Assembly (NCBI RefSeq): GCF_003058465.1
Contig: NZ_CP028901.1
Location: forward strand, 930,001-994,000
DNA: 64,000 nt
DNA from: Orrella marina
GTDB lineage: Bacteria; Pseudomonadota; Gammaproteobacteria; Burkholderiales; Burkholderiaceae_B
Direction of reading: 5' to 3'
The stretch's first letter is position 1; each line of letters begins with the position of its first letter. The translations under genes were made by a program, and so were the position numbers. This document shows positions 10,180 through 18,985 of this stretch, piece by piece. The notes beneath the pieces were generated by a model. The model was not told the DNA's origin and did no database searches. It was given only the letters and a program-made list of their open reading frames with translations.

Positions 10180-11346
10180 TCAGTCGCTACTATACAAATC
10201 CCGACTGTAAACCTTGTCTGTCACGTCCCGTATTTCGTCGGTGATACGATTGGCCACAATCAGGTCGGCCTGATGCTTGAAGGCATCAATATCCCGGATG
10301 ACGCGAGAATTGTAAAACGTGTCTTCGGTCAGAACAGGTTCGTAGACGATCACCTCGATGCCTTTGGCCTTGATCCGCTTCATGATCCCCTGAATGCTGG
10401 AGGATCGATAGTTGTCCGATCCCGCCTTCATAATCAGACGGTAGATACCAACGACTTTGGGCCGGCGTCTGAGGACTTCGTCTGCGATGAAGTCCTTGCG
10501 GGTGCTGTTGGCTTCGACAATGGCATGTATCAGATTCTGTGGAACCTGCTGGTAGTTTGCAAGCAGTTGTTTGGTGTCCTTGGGCAGACAGTAGCCGCCA
10601 TATCCGAAGGAAGGGTTGTTGTAATGGTCACCAATCCTTGGGTCCAGGCATACACCATCAATGATCTGGCGGGTATCGAGTCCATGTGTGCTGGCGTAGG
10701 TGTCGAGCTCATTGAAGTAGGCGACCCGCATGGCCAGATAAGTGTTCGCAAAGAGTTTGATTGCTTCGGCTTCGGTGCTGCGCGTGAGCAACACGGGCAC
10801 ATCGGGTGTGCGAGACCCTTGCACGAGCAGGTCAGCAAACACCTTCGCACGGTCAGACTCTTCTCCGACGATGATTCGGGACGGGTGGAGATTGTCGTGC
10901 AGCGCCTTGCCTTCGCGCAGAAACTCGGGCGAGAAGATCAGGTTGTCAGTGCCAAGTTCGCGGCTTGTTCTCGCGGTGTAACCAACGGGAACAGTGGACT
11001 TGATGATCATGACGGCATCCGGGTTGACTGCCATCACATCCTTGATGACAGACTCGATCGATGCGGTGTTAAAGCGGTTCGTTCCTGGGTCGTAATCGGT
11101 TGGTGTGGCAATGATGACGAAGTCTGCACCCGTGTAGGCATCATGTTTGTCGAGTGTCGCACGAAGCTGCAAGTCCTGTCGTTGAAGGAACTGCGTGATA
11201 TCCTGATCCTCGATCGGAGAGACTCTCTGATTGATCAGATCGACCTTTTCTGGATCAATGTCCAGGGCAACCACTTCGTTGTGCTGTGCCAGTAGCACAG
11301 CATTCGAAAGCCCGACATATCCATTGCCTGCAATCGTGATCTTCAA
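10180..11346 (-). CDS. ugd: UDP-glucose 6-dehydrogenase (copy 2)
   Basis: Second 388-aa Ugd, closely similar to copy 1 over its whole length, with the N-terminal [14 protein letters not shown] and catalytic [11 protein letters not shown]. The canonical GTGYVGL of copy 1 is GNGYVGL here. The start overlaps the regulator stop by 4 bp, as in copy 1. Divergence is spread along the protein, so the pair is not a recent tandem duplication. More likely two related polysaccharide operons each brought their own copy. Confidence 0.94.
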   Translation of the reverse strand: MKITIAGNGYVGLSNAVLLAQHNEVVALDIDPEKVDLINQRVSPIEDQDITQFLQRQDLQLRATLDKHDAYTGADFVIIATPTDYDPGTNRFNTASIESVIKDVMAVNPDAVMIIKSTVPVGYTARTSRELGTDNLIFSPEFLREGKALHDNLHPSRIIVGEESDRAKVFADLLVQGSRTPDVPVLLTRSTEAEAIKLFANTYLAMRVAYFNELDTYASTHGLDTRQIIDGVCLDPRIGDHYNNPSFGYGGYCLPKDTKQLLANYQQVPQNLIHAIVEANSTRKDFIADEVLRRRPKVVGIYRLIMKAGSDNYRSSSIQGIMKRIKAKGIEVIVYEPVLTEDTFYNSRVIRDIDAFKHQADLIVANRITDEIRDVTDKVYSRDLYSSD

Positions 11347-11792
11347 CGTGATACCCCAGCATCCGGACTGAATACCCCATCATTGTCGACATTAGAGTCC
11401 AGATCGCTCTGATTGACTGAAACACCTGGATTCGAACCAGCGATACAAGACTCAGTGGTACTCAACTCCTGGCGAAGCTCCTGTATCTCCTGTTGCAAAG
11501 CCGCATGCTCCTGCATCTTTCGCTTTAGAAAACGTCCAGTCATGGCCACCTTCTGAGCCAGACCAGATGGGGTCAGGACGTAGACATACTTCAGCTTGTG
11601 CTTGCTGTTCTGATAGTTGGACAGCTTCACAAAACCCTTGTCGATCAAAGCCTTCAGGCAATAGTTCAATCCACCAAGACTCATTCCGAGTTCCCTGGCA
11701 AGATCACGCTGACTGACTTCAGGATTCTGCTGAAGAATCCGCAGAATCCTGAAGTCAGTATCTTCCTTGATGTGTATCTGTCGACTTGCCAT
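11343..11792 (-). CDS. MarR-family EPS-associated transcriptional regulator (copy 2)
   Basis: 149-aa winged-helix protein nearly identical to copy 1 through the HTH and wing (residues 5-95), with a divergent acidic C-terminal tail. Like copy 1 it overlaps ugd by ATGA and has a leader of about 500 nt with a JUMPstart/ops element. The conserved DNA-binding half suggests both copies recognise the same operator; the tails could separate their inputs. No target is proven. Confidence 0.85.
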   Translation of the reverse strand: MASRQIHIKEDTDFRILRILQQNPEVSQRDLARELGMSLGGLNYCLKALIDKGFVKLSNYQNSKHKLKYVYVLTPSGLAQKVAMTGRFLKRKMQEHAALQQEIQELRQELSTTESCIAGSNPGVSVNQSDLDSNVDNDGVFSPDAGVSR

Positions 11793-12297
11793 GTGTCCGG
11801 GTTCTACAGAATATGAAAGCTGAGAAATGAAGTCAGTGAAGCAACCGATAAAGATTGCCGAAGACGGAAGAAAGACGGAGTTCTAGAGAATAGGGGATAT
11901 CGAAGAGGGGAGCACGGCAGAGGAGGTGCGGAAGAGAGCGCACGACCTGGGGATACAGAACAAGAGACTGAAAGTGAAACAAGACAACGAAACTGAAATA
12001 AAAGACCAGAAGAAGTAAAAAGAATGCAAACCTGACTGCAAGCCTGAAGCCAAATCCAACTCTACGACGTCTTGCGATGGATAGGCCGATCCAGGCATAT
12101 CCCCGTGCTCTTTTATATGGCCGCCCGACGTACAAAGACTGCTTACAGGTATGTCTATTGATCCATCCATTCAGACAACGAGCCCCGAGCCCAGACTCAC
12201 TGAAATGTGGAGGTTGGCAGGAGCGCTGAACGCTACAACTTCAGGCCGATCAGGCGTTCTGAATCGAAAGAATCGTTTTCCGTGAAGAAGCGTTTCC

Positions 12298-12337
12298 CAC
12301 GCTACCGCCAAGCTGAGACAGCATCGCTGTCAGCCAG
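12298..12337 (-). promoter_or_regulatory. JUMPstart element with ops core (operon 2)
   Basis: Minus-strand reading gives CTGGCTGACAGCGATGCTGT... followed by the ops core GGCGGTAGCGTG (12309-12298), identical in the core to the element at 6785-6796. It is about 500 nt upstream of the second MarR-type regulator. RfaH-type antitermination is the known role of this element; no rfaH homologue is in the window. Confidence 0.85.
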
Positions 12338-12452
12338 GTGAGGAGGGCACGTCTTTGAATCACACTACTGCAGACTACTAATAATCCGAAGGCTGCGCGT
12401 GTACCTTCAACCACTACTACCACTCGTTGCGACCGTTCGAAGAAATAGTTAT

Positions 12453-12516
12453 GTATGAATTCGAACGATAGACGGTTTCCACGTGAGTGTATAGCATTGC
12501 GGTTGATACTTTTAGG
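12453..12516 (-). promoter_or_regulatory. Conserved promoter-like block upstream of ops (operon 2)
   Basis: Counterpart of 6947-7011: GCAATGCTATACACTC with a candidate -10 at 12488-12493, a poor -35 (CCTAAA), and downstream GTTCGAATTCATAC. Order and approximate spacing are kept between the two leaders while flanking sequence has diverged, which supports function. Confidence 0.5.
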
Positions 12517-12818
12517 ATTGTTTTAAACTTTTTGCATCGCACTAATACAGGGCATTGCGCCAACGTGCGATACACCCTCAAGATGCCTTCTCGACCCGCC
12601 TGACTGAGTGTAACGACCGTTCCTGGTTGCGGGCGCGGACATTTGGGGAGTCTGGATGGGAGCCACCCACGTCGTACCGCTAGCCCATGGACTGTGAGAT
12701 TTTGTCATATTCCAGAGGTGAGAATCTGCTGTCACCCTTTGCCTATATTTCTTGCTCTCTAAAGTGGACCCCAGTTTTCAGACACCGGTTTAAGCTAATG
12801 TCCCTGGAGGGCAATAGC

Positions 12819-13106
12819 ATGACGGAAGGTAAGAAACGCAAGGTTCACAGTGCCGACTTCAAAGCCAAAGTGGCATTGGAAGCCGTACGCAACGAGATGA
12901 CGATCAACGAGATCGCACAGAAGTTTGAGGTGCATCCGATGATGGTTCGGCAGTGGAAAAAGGAGTTCCTGGACAATGCAGGCAGCGTCTTTGCCAACAA
13001 GCGTGGCCCCAAGCCAGTCGAGCACGCCAAGGAGGACGCCTTGTATGGCGAGATTGGTCGGCTCAAGATGGAGCTGGATTGGCTTAAAAAAAAGTCCGGA
13101 CTATGA
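12819..13106 (+). CDS. IS3-family transposase OrfA (copy 1)
   Basis: A 95-aa HTH protein (HSADFKAKVALEAVRNEM, then EIAQKFEVHPMMVRQWKKEF) with a C-terminal leucine-zipper-like segment ending LKKKSGL. The ATG at 12819 is chosen over 12798 because a GGAGG lies 8 bases upstream. A run of eight A at about 13086-13093, just before its stop, is a typical -1 slippage site producing an OrfAB fusion. Confidence 0.9.
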   Translation: MTEGKKRKVHSADFKAKVALEAVRNEMTINEIAQKFEVHPMMVRQWKKEFLDNAGSVFANKRGPKPVEHAKEDALYGEIGRLKMELDWLKKKSGL

Positions 13107-14080
13107 GCCTGGAGACGAGAATGGGCTGGATTGATCCGTCGAATAGTCTCTCGCTGGTCAGGCAATGTGCGCTGGCGGGTGTTTCCCGTGCGACCTGGTA
13201 CAGCCACCAGAGCCTCAAACCCGCGAGTGGCGATGATTTGCAAGTGTGCCACCTGATTGATCAGGCGTACACGCAGCGTCCCTTTTATGGCAGCCGCCGC
13301 ATGGTGCGCTGTCTGAAAGATCGTGGTCTGACGGTCAACCGCAAGCGGGTACAGCGCCTGATGGCGAGCATGGGGCTGGCTGGGATGGCTCCCGGGCCAA
13401 ACACTAGCAGGAAGCACCCGCAGAACAGGATCTACCCATACCTCTTGCGTGGTTTGCAGGTCGTCAGGCCGAACCAGGTGTGGAGCACGGACATCACGTA
13501 CGTTCGTCTGGCACGAGGGTTCGCCTATCTGGTGGCCATCATCGACTGGTACTCACGCAAAGTGCTCTCCTGGCGCATCAGTAACAGCATGGACTCTGCA
13601 TTCTGCGTTGACTGCCTGGAAGATGCCCTGGCAACTCACGGCAAGCCTGAGATCTTCAACAGTGACCAGGGCTCCCAGTTCACGAGCACGACATTCACCG
13701 ACATTCTGAAGCGTGAAGAGATACGGATCAGTATGGATGGTCGTGGCCGTGCACTGGATAACATCTTCGTGGAACGGCTCTGGCGCAACGTGAAGTACGA
13801 AGACCTGTACCTCAGGGGCTACAGCAGCATGGCCGAGCTGACCGTAGGTCTGGCCGAGTACTTTGCGTTTTACAACACTGAACGACCCCATCAAGGGCTG
13901 GGCTACAAAAAGCCCGATGAGGTCTATGCCACCTGCGAAGGCGGTGGCGCGAGCATCCCGGATCACTTCAGAGACACGAGGGGTGAATCCCCCGTTTCGC
14001 TACGCTCCACGGGGGATACACCCCGGGAGCAAACAGGGCAGCGCTGTACCGCTGCGGTTGAAGAAATGGACTTAGCTTAA
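13103..14080 (+). CDS. IS3-family transposase OrfB (copy 1)
   Basis: 325-aa DDE integrase-like catalytic subunit. The first Asp is in VWSTDITYVRLARG, the second in FNSDQGSQFTS, and the Glu in DNIFVERLWRNVKYEDLYL. An HTH_21-like segment (RPFYGSRRMVRCLKDRG) precedes the core. The start overlaps the OrfA stop (ATGA). It differs from copies 2 and 3 by Leu instead of Val in the segment after the catalytic Glu (EDLYL versus EDVYL). Confidence 0.92.
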   Translation: MSLETRMGWIDPSNSLSLVRQCALAGVSRATWYSHQSLKPASGDDLQVCHLIDQAYTQRPFYGSRRMVRCLKDRGLTVNRKRVQRLMASMGLAGMAPGPNTSRKHPQNRIYPYLLRGLQVVRPNQVWSTDITYVRLARGFAYLVAIIDWYSRKVLSWRISNSMDSAFCVDCLEDALATHGKPEIFNSDQGSQFTSTTFTDILKREEIRISMDGRGRALDNIFVERLWRNVKYEDLYLRGYSSMAELTVGLAEYFAFYNTERPHQGLGYKKPDEVYATCEGGGASIPDHFRDTRGESPVSLRSTGDTPREQTGQRCTAAVEEMDLA

Positions 14081-14119
14081 ACCGCAACAGATTCTGTCTT
14101 GACAACAGGGTCCACCTTA

Positions 14120-14554
14120 GTGCGAGACTTTGTCAGGGCGCGATTGCGCTGCATCGCGGCATGTGCCACGGATAAGTAGCCGATGTCTTTGCCCACTTCA
14201 CGCCGCCAAGACAGGCTCCCCGGGATAATTCTTCGATATGACAAAACTTCGGCAATCTCATGGAATCCGAAGCCAGCCAAACGCATCCGAGCAAGCCAAT
14301 CGACTACGTCGCCACGCTGTCCAGGCTGATCAACCATGTCTCCGACTTGTTCGTAGACTTCCTTGCGAAATGCGATGCCGGATCGATTTAAGCCGGAACG
14401 GACTTCGCCTGAGCCATCATCGGGCTTGCCATGATTGAACTGTCTTTGATAGCAGCAAACGACGTGCAATGATGAGTCGTTCGCGAGAACGGCCAACTGG
14501 CGTTCCATTTTTTTAGGGTGCCAGAGGTCATCTGCATCGACCGTGGCCACAATC
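14120..14554 (-). pseudogene. GT2 glycosyltransferase remnant, both ends lost
   Basis: About 145 codons of a GT2 glycosyltransferase beginning at the ATVDADDLWHPKKMERQ block and running almost to the C-terminus. It is closely related to, but not identical with, the intact gene at 30785-31480. The 5' part is removed by the IS5 end at 14555 and the 3' end by IS3 copy 1 at 14119. Differences scattered between the two versions indicate a homologous operon from another lineage or an old duplication, not a recent copy. Confidence 0.85.
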
Positions 14555-14725
14555 GGGCACCTCGAATAACGGGCGATTTTGGCTGGGCTGACGAAGTCAG
14601 CATGCTCCCTGATCGAATGCGACGGTGTTTTTTCAGTTCTGTGGTAAGCAACCAGGGAACCCCATCTTGAGTGCGTGATTCGGATTGACGATCATATCTG
14701 CATCGTTTCCCTTGAGGACATGCAG

Positions 14726-15112
14726 ATGAATGACACCCCTGAATCCGCTCCATCCGAGGCACCGGCCACGCGCCGTCGACGTCACTACAGTGCCCAGTTC
14801 AAATCCGAAGTGGTCCAGGCTTGCCTGGCCCCGGGTGCGACCACCCTCGGGGTTGCGCAGCGCTACGGATTACGACGTGATCTGGTCGGTCGGTGGTTGC
14901 TGAGACACCATCGTCAGACGCAAGCCTCTGGGCCGACCTTTGTCGCCTGGGCACCCACGCCAGAGCAGCGTCCTGCGGATTCCTCTCGCAGGCCCGTTGC
15001 ACCCGAGCATGTGCGCATCACCTGCTCACGGGGTGACCGTGATGTCTGTGTGGAGTGGCCGGTGGTTGCCGCCGATCAGTGTGCACGATTTCTGCGGGAG
15101 TGGCTGCAATGA
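14726..15112 (+). CDS. tnpA: IS66 accessory protein TnpA
   Basis: A 128-aa protein with an N-terminal HTH (RRRRHYSAQFKSEVVQACLA, then VAQRYGLRRDLVGRWL), as in IS66 OrfA proteins. The ATG at 14726 is chosen because a GAGG lies about 8 bases upstream. Its stop overlaps the tnpB start by 4 bp. It is required with TnpB and TnpC for IS66 transposition in studied members. Confidence 0.85.
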   Translation: MNDTPESAPSEAPATRRRRHYSAQFKSEVVQACLAPGATTLGVAQRYGLRRDLVGRWLLRHHRQTQASGPTFVAWAPTPEQRPADSSRRPVAPEHVRITCSRGDRDVCVEWPVVAADQCARFLREWLQ

Positions 15113-15444
15113 TCTCGATCGAGCAGTACTGGCTCGCGACCGAGCCGATTGACATGCGCGCCGGCATGCAGACCATGCTGGGCAAGGTGGTGTCCGTGTT
15201 CGGTTCTGCCAAGGCTCACCACGCGTACCTCTTTACCAACCGGCGAGCCACTCGCATCAAGGTGCTGGTCAGTGACGAGTTCGGGCTGTGGCTGATGAGT
15301 CGTCAGTTGTACGAAGGCGCCTTTCACTGGCAGGCAAACGCGTCGGAGGCACGGCTGGAAATGACTCAAAGTCAGTTCGAAGCCCTGGTGCTGGGGTTGC
15401 CGTGGCAGCGGGTGTCGCGAGGCGTGATGGTGGCGGCAGCATGA
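15109..15444 (+). CDS. tnpB: IS66 accessory protein TnpB
   Basis: 111-aa IS66 Orf2-type protein: EPIDMRAGMQTMLGKVV near the N-terminus and the conserved NRRATRIKVLVSDEFGLWL motif. The start at 15109 gives the usual ATGA coupling to tnpA. It is followed about 100 bp later by tnpC. The biochemical role in the family is unresolved. Confidence 0.92.
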   Translation: MISIEQYWLATEPIDMRAGMQTMLGKVVSVFGSAKAHHAYLFTNRRATRIKVLVSDEFGLWLMSRQLYEGAFHWQANASEARLEMTQSQFEALVLGLPWQRVSRGVMVAAA

Positions 15445-15542
15445 CTGGATTCTGGGCCCCATTCTGATCCAGTTTCCCTATATAAATCAATTGGCATATG
15501 CTCTAATTTCGGTCCGCGCGAGGGCATGTCATACTGCCTTTC

Positions 15543-17114
15543 ATGATCACCGACACGACCGCTCTCGAGAAGATGGATGCCCAGGCTCTGCGAAGCCTGG
15601 CGCGTCAATTGCTCGAGACCGTCGGTACGCAAAGCAAGGCCTTGGACGAGCGGGCCATCGAGATCAAAGACAAAGAGCTCAAGATCGCACAGCTCACGCA
15701 CGAGATGGCTTTGCATCGTCGCTGGCGCTTTGACAAGCGCAGCGAGCAATTCAAGGGTCTGCAAGGCTCCCTGTTTGAAGAAACCATCGATGCCGACCTG
15801 GCTGCCATGCAGACCGAGCTCGAGGATCTGGTCAAGCCTGAGGACCCGAAGCAGGACAAACCGCGTACGCAACCCAAACGCAATCCCTTGCCCGCGGAGT
15901 TGCCCCGCACCGATATCTTTCATGAGCCTGCGCACGCGATGTGTGGCTGTGGCTGTGCACTGAAGCGCATTGGCCAGGACGTCAGCGAGAAGCTGCACTA
16001 CACCCCGGGCGTGTTCACCGTGGAGCGCCACATCCGGGGCCGATGGGCCTGTGTCCAGTGCGAATCGATCATTCAGCAACCCGTTCCCGCGCAGGTTATC
16101 GACAAGAGTTATGCCACGCCCTCGCTGCTGGCCCATCTGCTGATCTCCAAGTTTGCAGATCATCTGCCGCTGTATCGCCTGGAGCAGATCTATGGCAGGG
16201 CCGGCCTGGCGATCCCTCGCTCGACACTCTCGCAGTGGGTGGGGATTTGCGGTGTGCGCCTGCAACCACTGGTTGATGCCCTCAGGCAGGCGGTTCTGAC
16301 GCAGGACGTGCTGCACGCCGATGAGACACCGGTGAAGTTGCTCAAGCCCGGTCAGGGCAAGACACACAAAGCGTACCTGTGGGCCTACGCCAGCGGCCGC
16401 TTCGAGCCCATGCAGGCGGTCATTTACGAATTCTCTGAGAATCGCTCTGGCGAGAATGCGAAGACCTTTCTGAACGGCTGGAAGGGTCGCCTGGTGTGTG
16501 ATTACTACAGCGGATATCAGGGCCTGTTCGGAGAAGGCAAGGCGATCATCGAGATTGGTTGTCTGGCCCACGCACGTCGCAAGTTCCACGATCTGTACGA
16601 GGCCAACAAGAGCGAGATCGCCCAGCAGGCGCTCACCATGATCGGGTTTCTGTATGACGTCGAGCACGAGGCCCGGGACATGACCCCTGAGGATCGAGGG
16701 CGACTACGGCAGCAGAAAGTCAAACCGATTCTTCGAAAGATGCGAGCCTGGCTGGTCTTGCAACGCACCAAAGCCACTGACGGCACGGCGCTCGCACGCG
16801 CACTGGACTACAGCATCAAGCGCTGGGGGGCTCTCACACGCTATGTGGAGGATGGTCGCCTGCCGATCGATAACAACCATCTCGAGACCCGCATTCGTCC
16901 GGTAGCCACGGGAAGGAACAACTGGCAATTCATGGGGTCAACCCGGGCGGGCAAGCGCGCCGCCGCGATCATGAGCCTGGTGCAATCGGCCAAACTCAAT
17001 GGTCTGGATCCGTACGCCTACCTGGTTGATGTGCTGGAGCGATTACCCACGCATCCGAACCAGTGCATCCAGGATCTATTGCCTCAGAACTGGAAACCGC
17101 AAGCGCAATCCTGA
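15543..17114 (+). CDS. tnpC: IS66 transposase TnpC
   Basis: 523-aa IS66 transposase. It has an N-terminal coiled coil (about residues 20-80), a zinc-binding segment (CGCGCALKRIGQDVSEKL ... CVQCE), and the DDE core with VLHADETPVK, GWKGRLVCDYYSGY and, near the C-terminus, LPIDNNHLETRIRPVATGRN. The frame is intact. A long antisense frame opposite it is a shadow. Confidence 0.95.
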   Translation: MITDTTALEKMDAQALRSLARQLLETVGTQSKALDERAIEIKDKELKIAQLTHEMALHRRWRFDKRSEQFKGLQGSLFEETIDADLAAMQTELEDLVKPEDPKQDKPRTQPKRNPLPAELPRTDIFHEPAHAMCGCGCALKRIGQDVSEKLHYTPGVFTVERHIRGRWACVQCESIIQQPVPAQVIDKSYATPSLLAHLLISKFADHLPLYRLEQIYGRAGLAIPRSTLSQWVGICGVRLQPLVDALRQAVLTQDVLHADETPVKLLKPGQGKTHKAYLWAYASGRFEPMQAVIYEFSENRSGENAKTFLNGWKGRLVCDYYSGYQGLFGEGKAIIEIGCLAHARRKFHDLYEANKSEIAQQALTMIGFLYDVEHEARDMTPEDRGRLRQQKVKPILRKMRAWLVLQRTKATDGTALARALDYSIKRWGALTRYVEDGRLPIDNNHLETRIRPVATGRNNWQFMGSTRAGKRAAAIMSLVQSAKLNGLDPYAYLVDVLERLPTHPNQCIQDLLPQNWKPQAQS

Positions 17115-17269
17115 TCAACATGGGTTTGACATGACAACGGTCGCTGATGCGACCGTTGTCAATATGGGGTTCACTGGTTGCTTACGTTCTGTGAGCGTCT
17201 TTGCTCACTTTTTGACCGGTTTTTGCTTCGGATCGCCCCGGATTTCGGCGATCCTGCCCACGACGGGCG

Positions 17270-17655
17270 TCAGAAGGCCTTGATTCCTGACTTCTGGAAA
17301 TAAACCAGCCGCTTGAGGTTGTAGCAAGCCGCCATCATCGTCATCGCGAAACTGGCTCGCGCTTGTCCGATCGTGCGGATCATCTTGCCACCCATCTGCT
17401 CAATGGCGCCAAACACGTGCTCAATCCGGGCCCGGGTCTTGGCGATCCGGTGGTTGCGACGCTGCTGGGCTTCAGACAATGGTTTGTTGGCCTGGCCTTT
17501 GCGCTGGATCTGGTTGCGGTATTTCTGTTGCTCAAGGAACTCATCTCTGGCCTTGGAGGGATAGCCTCGGTCTGCGTAGACATCCGCACAGGTGTTGAAG
17601 GGATCCATGACAGAAGTGGCTCGGTTTAACTGAGCAGGTTGACCCCGATTAATAA
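17270..17655 (-). pseudogene. IS5-family transposase, C-terminal fragment
   Basis: The surviving C-terminal part of an IS5-type transposase: ADVYADRGYPSKARDEFL, NQIQRKGQANKPLSEAQQ, then the conserved RARIEHVFGAIEQMGGKMI and the terminal CYNLKRLVYFQK. The catalytic Glu region (RARIEHVFG) is present but the N-terminal half is missing, so it is inactive. The upstream junction is with the IS3-type element that follows. Confidence 0.8.
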
Positions 17656-17773
17656 GTGCCATGGGGTGGGTTAAGGATGGTGCAGAGTTGTCCAGCAGCG
17701 GCGGTCGTGGTCCGTATAAAGACCACGAACGACCGACGCTGTGGTCAACTCGGGGCACACCTGTGACTTCATT

Positions 17774-18604
17774 TTACGCAGCCTCTGTGACAGGCGGCAA
17801 TCCTGAGAGCCAAACTTGCTCGGGTGTTTTGCCGTCGAGACTGGAATGACCACGGTCAGTGTTGTACCAGTCGATGTATTGTGCGATGTCCTGGCGTGCA
17901 ACCCTGACACTTGCATAAGCTCGCAAATAGACACGCTCGTACTTGACTGAGCGCCACACCCTTTCAACAAAGACGTTGTCTCGCCAGGCACCTCGACCAT
18001 CCATGGAAAGCTTCACGCCATGGTCCAGGACGGCATCCACAAAGTCTTGTGCGGTAAATTGGCTGCCTTGATCGGTATTGACGATCTCTGGCTTGCCAAA
18101 GCGGGCATAAGCCTCCTGGAGCGCATCAACCGCATGCACAGCTTCCAAAGTGATCGCTGTTCGATGCACCAGAATACGCCGGCTATATACATCCACCACG
18201 GCTGTCAGGTAGACAAAGCCCTTAGCCATGCGGACGTAGGTCGTATCGAGAGCCCACACCTGATTGCTTCGGTTGATTCTCAAATTGCGCAGCAGATAGG
18301 GAAAGACCTTGTGCTGAGGGTTTCTCTGGCTGGTCCCGGGTTGCGGCGCCAAGGCTGAGATGCCCATTTTGCGCATCAGTGTTCGCACGTGCAACCGGCC
18401 AACCTGATGACCCTGCCTGAGCAAGGCTCGCTGCAACTGGCGTGACCCCATAAAAGGAAAGTCCAGATGCAGTTTGTCGATGGCATTCATGAGCGCCAGA
18501 TCCGAATCGCTGATCGGCCTGGCTCGGTAATACACCGATCCTCGGCTGATGTTGAGCAATTTGGCTTGGCGGCTCACGCTCAGTTTGTGACGACGGTCGA
18601 TCAT
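17774..18604 (-). CDS. IS3-family transposase OrfB (second type)
   Basis: 276-aa DDE catalytic subunit: HTH_21-like FPFMGSRQLQRALLRQGH, then the core with VWALDTTYVRMAKGF, VNTDQGSQFTAQDF and DNVFVERVWRSVKYERVYL. The frame is intact and starts by ATGA overlap with OrfA. Because OrfA is broken, the element is probably immobile unless OrfA is supplied elsewhere. Confidence 0.9.
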   Translation of the reverse strand: MIDRRHKLSVSRQAKLLNISRGSVYYRARPISDSDLALMNAIDKLHLDFPFMGSRQLQRALLRQGHQVGRLHVRTLMRKMGISALAPQPGTSQRNPQHKVFPYLLRNLRINRSNQVWALDTTYVRMAKGFVYLTAVVDVYSRRILVHRTAITLEAVHAVDALQEAYARFGKPEIVNTDQGSQFTAQDFVDAVLDHGVKLSMDGRGAWRDNVFVERVWRSVKYERVYLRAYASVRVARQDIAQYIDWYNTDRGHSSLDGKTPEQVWLSGLPPVTEAA

Positions 18605-18916
18605 TTGTCTGCGCTCAGCAATCCCGCTTTGGTGAGCGCGCCGCTTAAAAAATCAATTTCCAGCGCCTGTTGACCAATTTTTGCGTGCAAAGGACCGAGA
18701 TCAACCGGATCCTTCACCTTGGCAGCCGAGCCAAACACGCCAGATGCATTGCTTTAACAGTTGCTTCTTCCACTCGACGATCTGTGTGGGATGCAATTCG
18801 AATTGCTGGCACAGCTCAGCTAAGGTCTTATCCTCGCGTAGTGCTGCCAAAGCAACCTTCGCCTTGAACTCTGCACTGAACACGCGGCGTGTACGCCGCC
18901 CTGATGATTTGCTCAT
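18601..18916 (-). pseudogene. IS3-family OrfA, frameshifted (second type)
   Basis: Begins [20 protein letters not shown] with the [23 protein letters not shown]. After KKQLL an extra A near 18770 shifts the frame into a short tail. In the neighbouring frame the expected continuation is clear ([16 protein letters not shown], then LHAKIGQQALEIDFL) and runs to the OrfB overlap. A single-base insertion therefore inactivates OrfA. Confidence 0.8.
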
Positions 18917-18985
18917 GTCAGTCTCCTGCCACGGCCCATTTGCCGTGGCGTAAAACCCCAATGATGCACTTATCTCGCCTGTTCA

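Larger units (their letters stand above)
11793..12759. other. Long leader of regulator-ugd operon 2
   Basis: Non-coding on present evidence. It carries, on the minus strand, the JUMPstart/ops element (12298-12337) and the promoter-like block (12453-12516). The 11830-12130 part is purine-rich on the plus strand; frames through it have no recognisable protein features. It ends at the left terminus of IS3 copy 1 at 12760. Confidence 0.55.
12760..14119 (+). mobile_element. IS3-family element, copy 1 of 3
   Basis: 1360 bp, from TAAAGTGGACCCC to GGGTCCACCTTA (imperfect terminal inverted repeats). Two overlapping frames code for the transposase. Flanks are CTC on the left and GTG on the right, so there is no target duplication, unlike copies 2 and 3. 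The left side is the ugd leader and the right side is a glycosyltransferase remnant, so this copy marks a recombination joint. It is in direct orientation to copy 2. Confidence 0.9.
14644..17185 (+). mobile_element. IS66-family element, complete
   Basis: 2542 bp from GTAAGCAACCAGGGAACCCC to GGGGTTCACTGGTTGCTTAC (terminal inverted repeats with two mismatches in the first 20 bases). It carries tnpA, tnpB and tnpC. The 8-bp target duplication GTTCTGTG is perfect (14636-14643 and 17186-17193), so this is a recent, undisturbed insertion into an IS5 end. Confidence 0.95.
14555..17655 (-). mobile_element. IS5-family element, 5'-truncated and interrupted by IS66
   Basis: The 3' half of an IS5-type element. 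The terminus GGGCACCTCGAATAACGG is at 14555, non-coding end sequence runs to 14643 and resumes after the nested IS66 at 17194, and the C-terminal transposase codons end at 17270. The 5' part is removed near 17655 by the next IS3-type element. The remnant at 10000-10174 has the same terminus. Confidence 0.75.
17656..18985 (-). mobile_element. IS3-family element of a second type
   Basis: Contains OrfA (frameshifted) and OrfB on the minus strand, distinct from the three-copy IS3 element. Short inverted matches (ATAAGTGC) occur near 17655 and 18979 and are taken as the approximate ends. No target duplication was seen and the exact termini are uncertain. Confidence 0.65.

Noticed and set aside
10273..11295. 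340-codon plus-strand frame
   Set aside because: It lies exactly antisense to ugd copy 2, has no recognisable motif, and the minus-strand Ugd is unambiguous.
12845..13417. 190-codon minus-strand frame repeated in all three IS3 copies
   Set aside because: Its recurrence is explained by IS3 copy number; it is antisense to OrfA/OrfB.
15372..16667. 431-codon minus-strand frame
   Set aside because: Antisense shadow of the IS66 tnpC gene; no motifs of its own.
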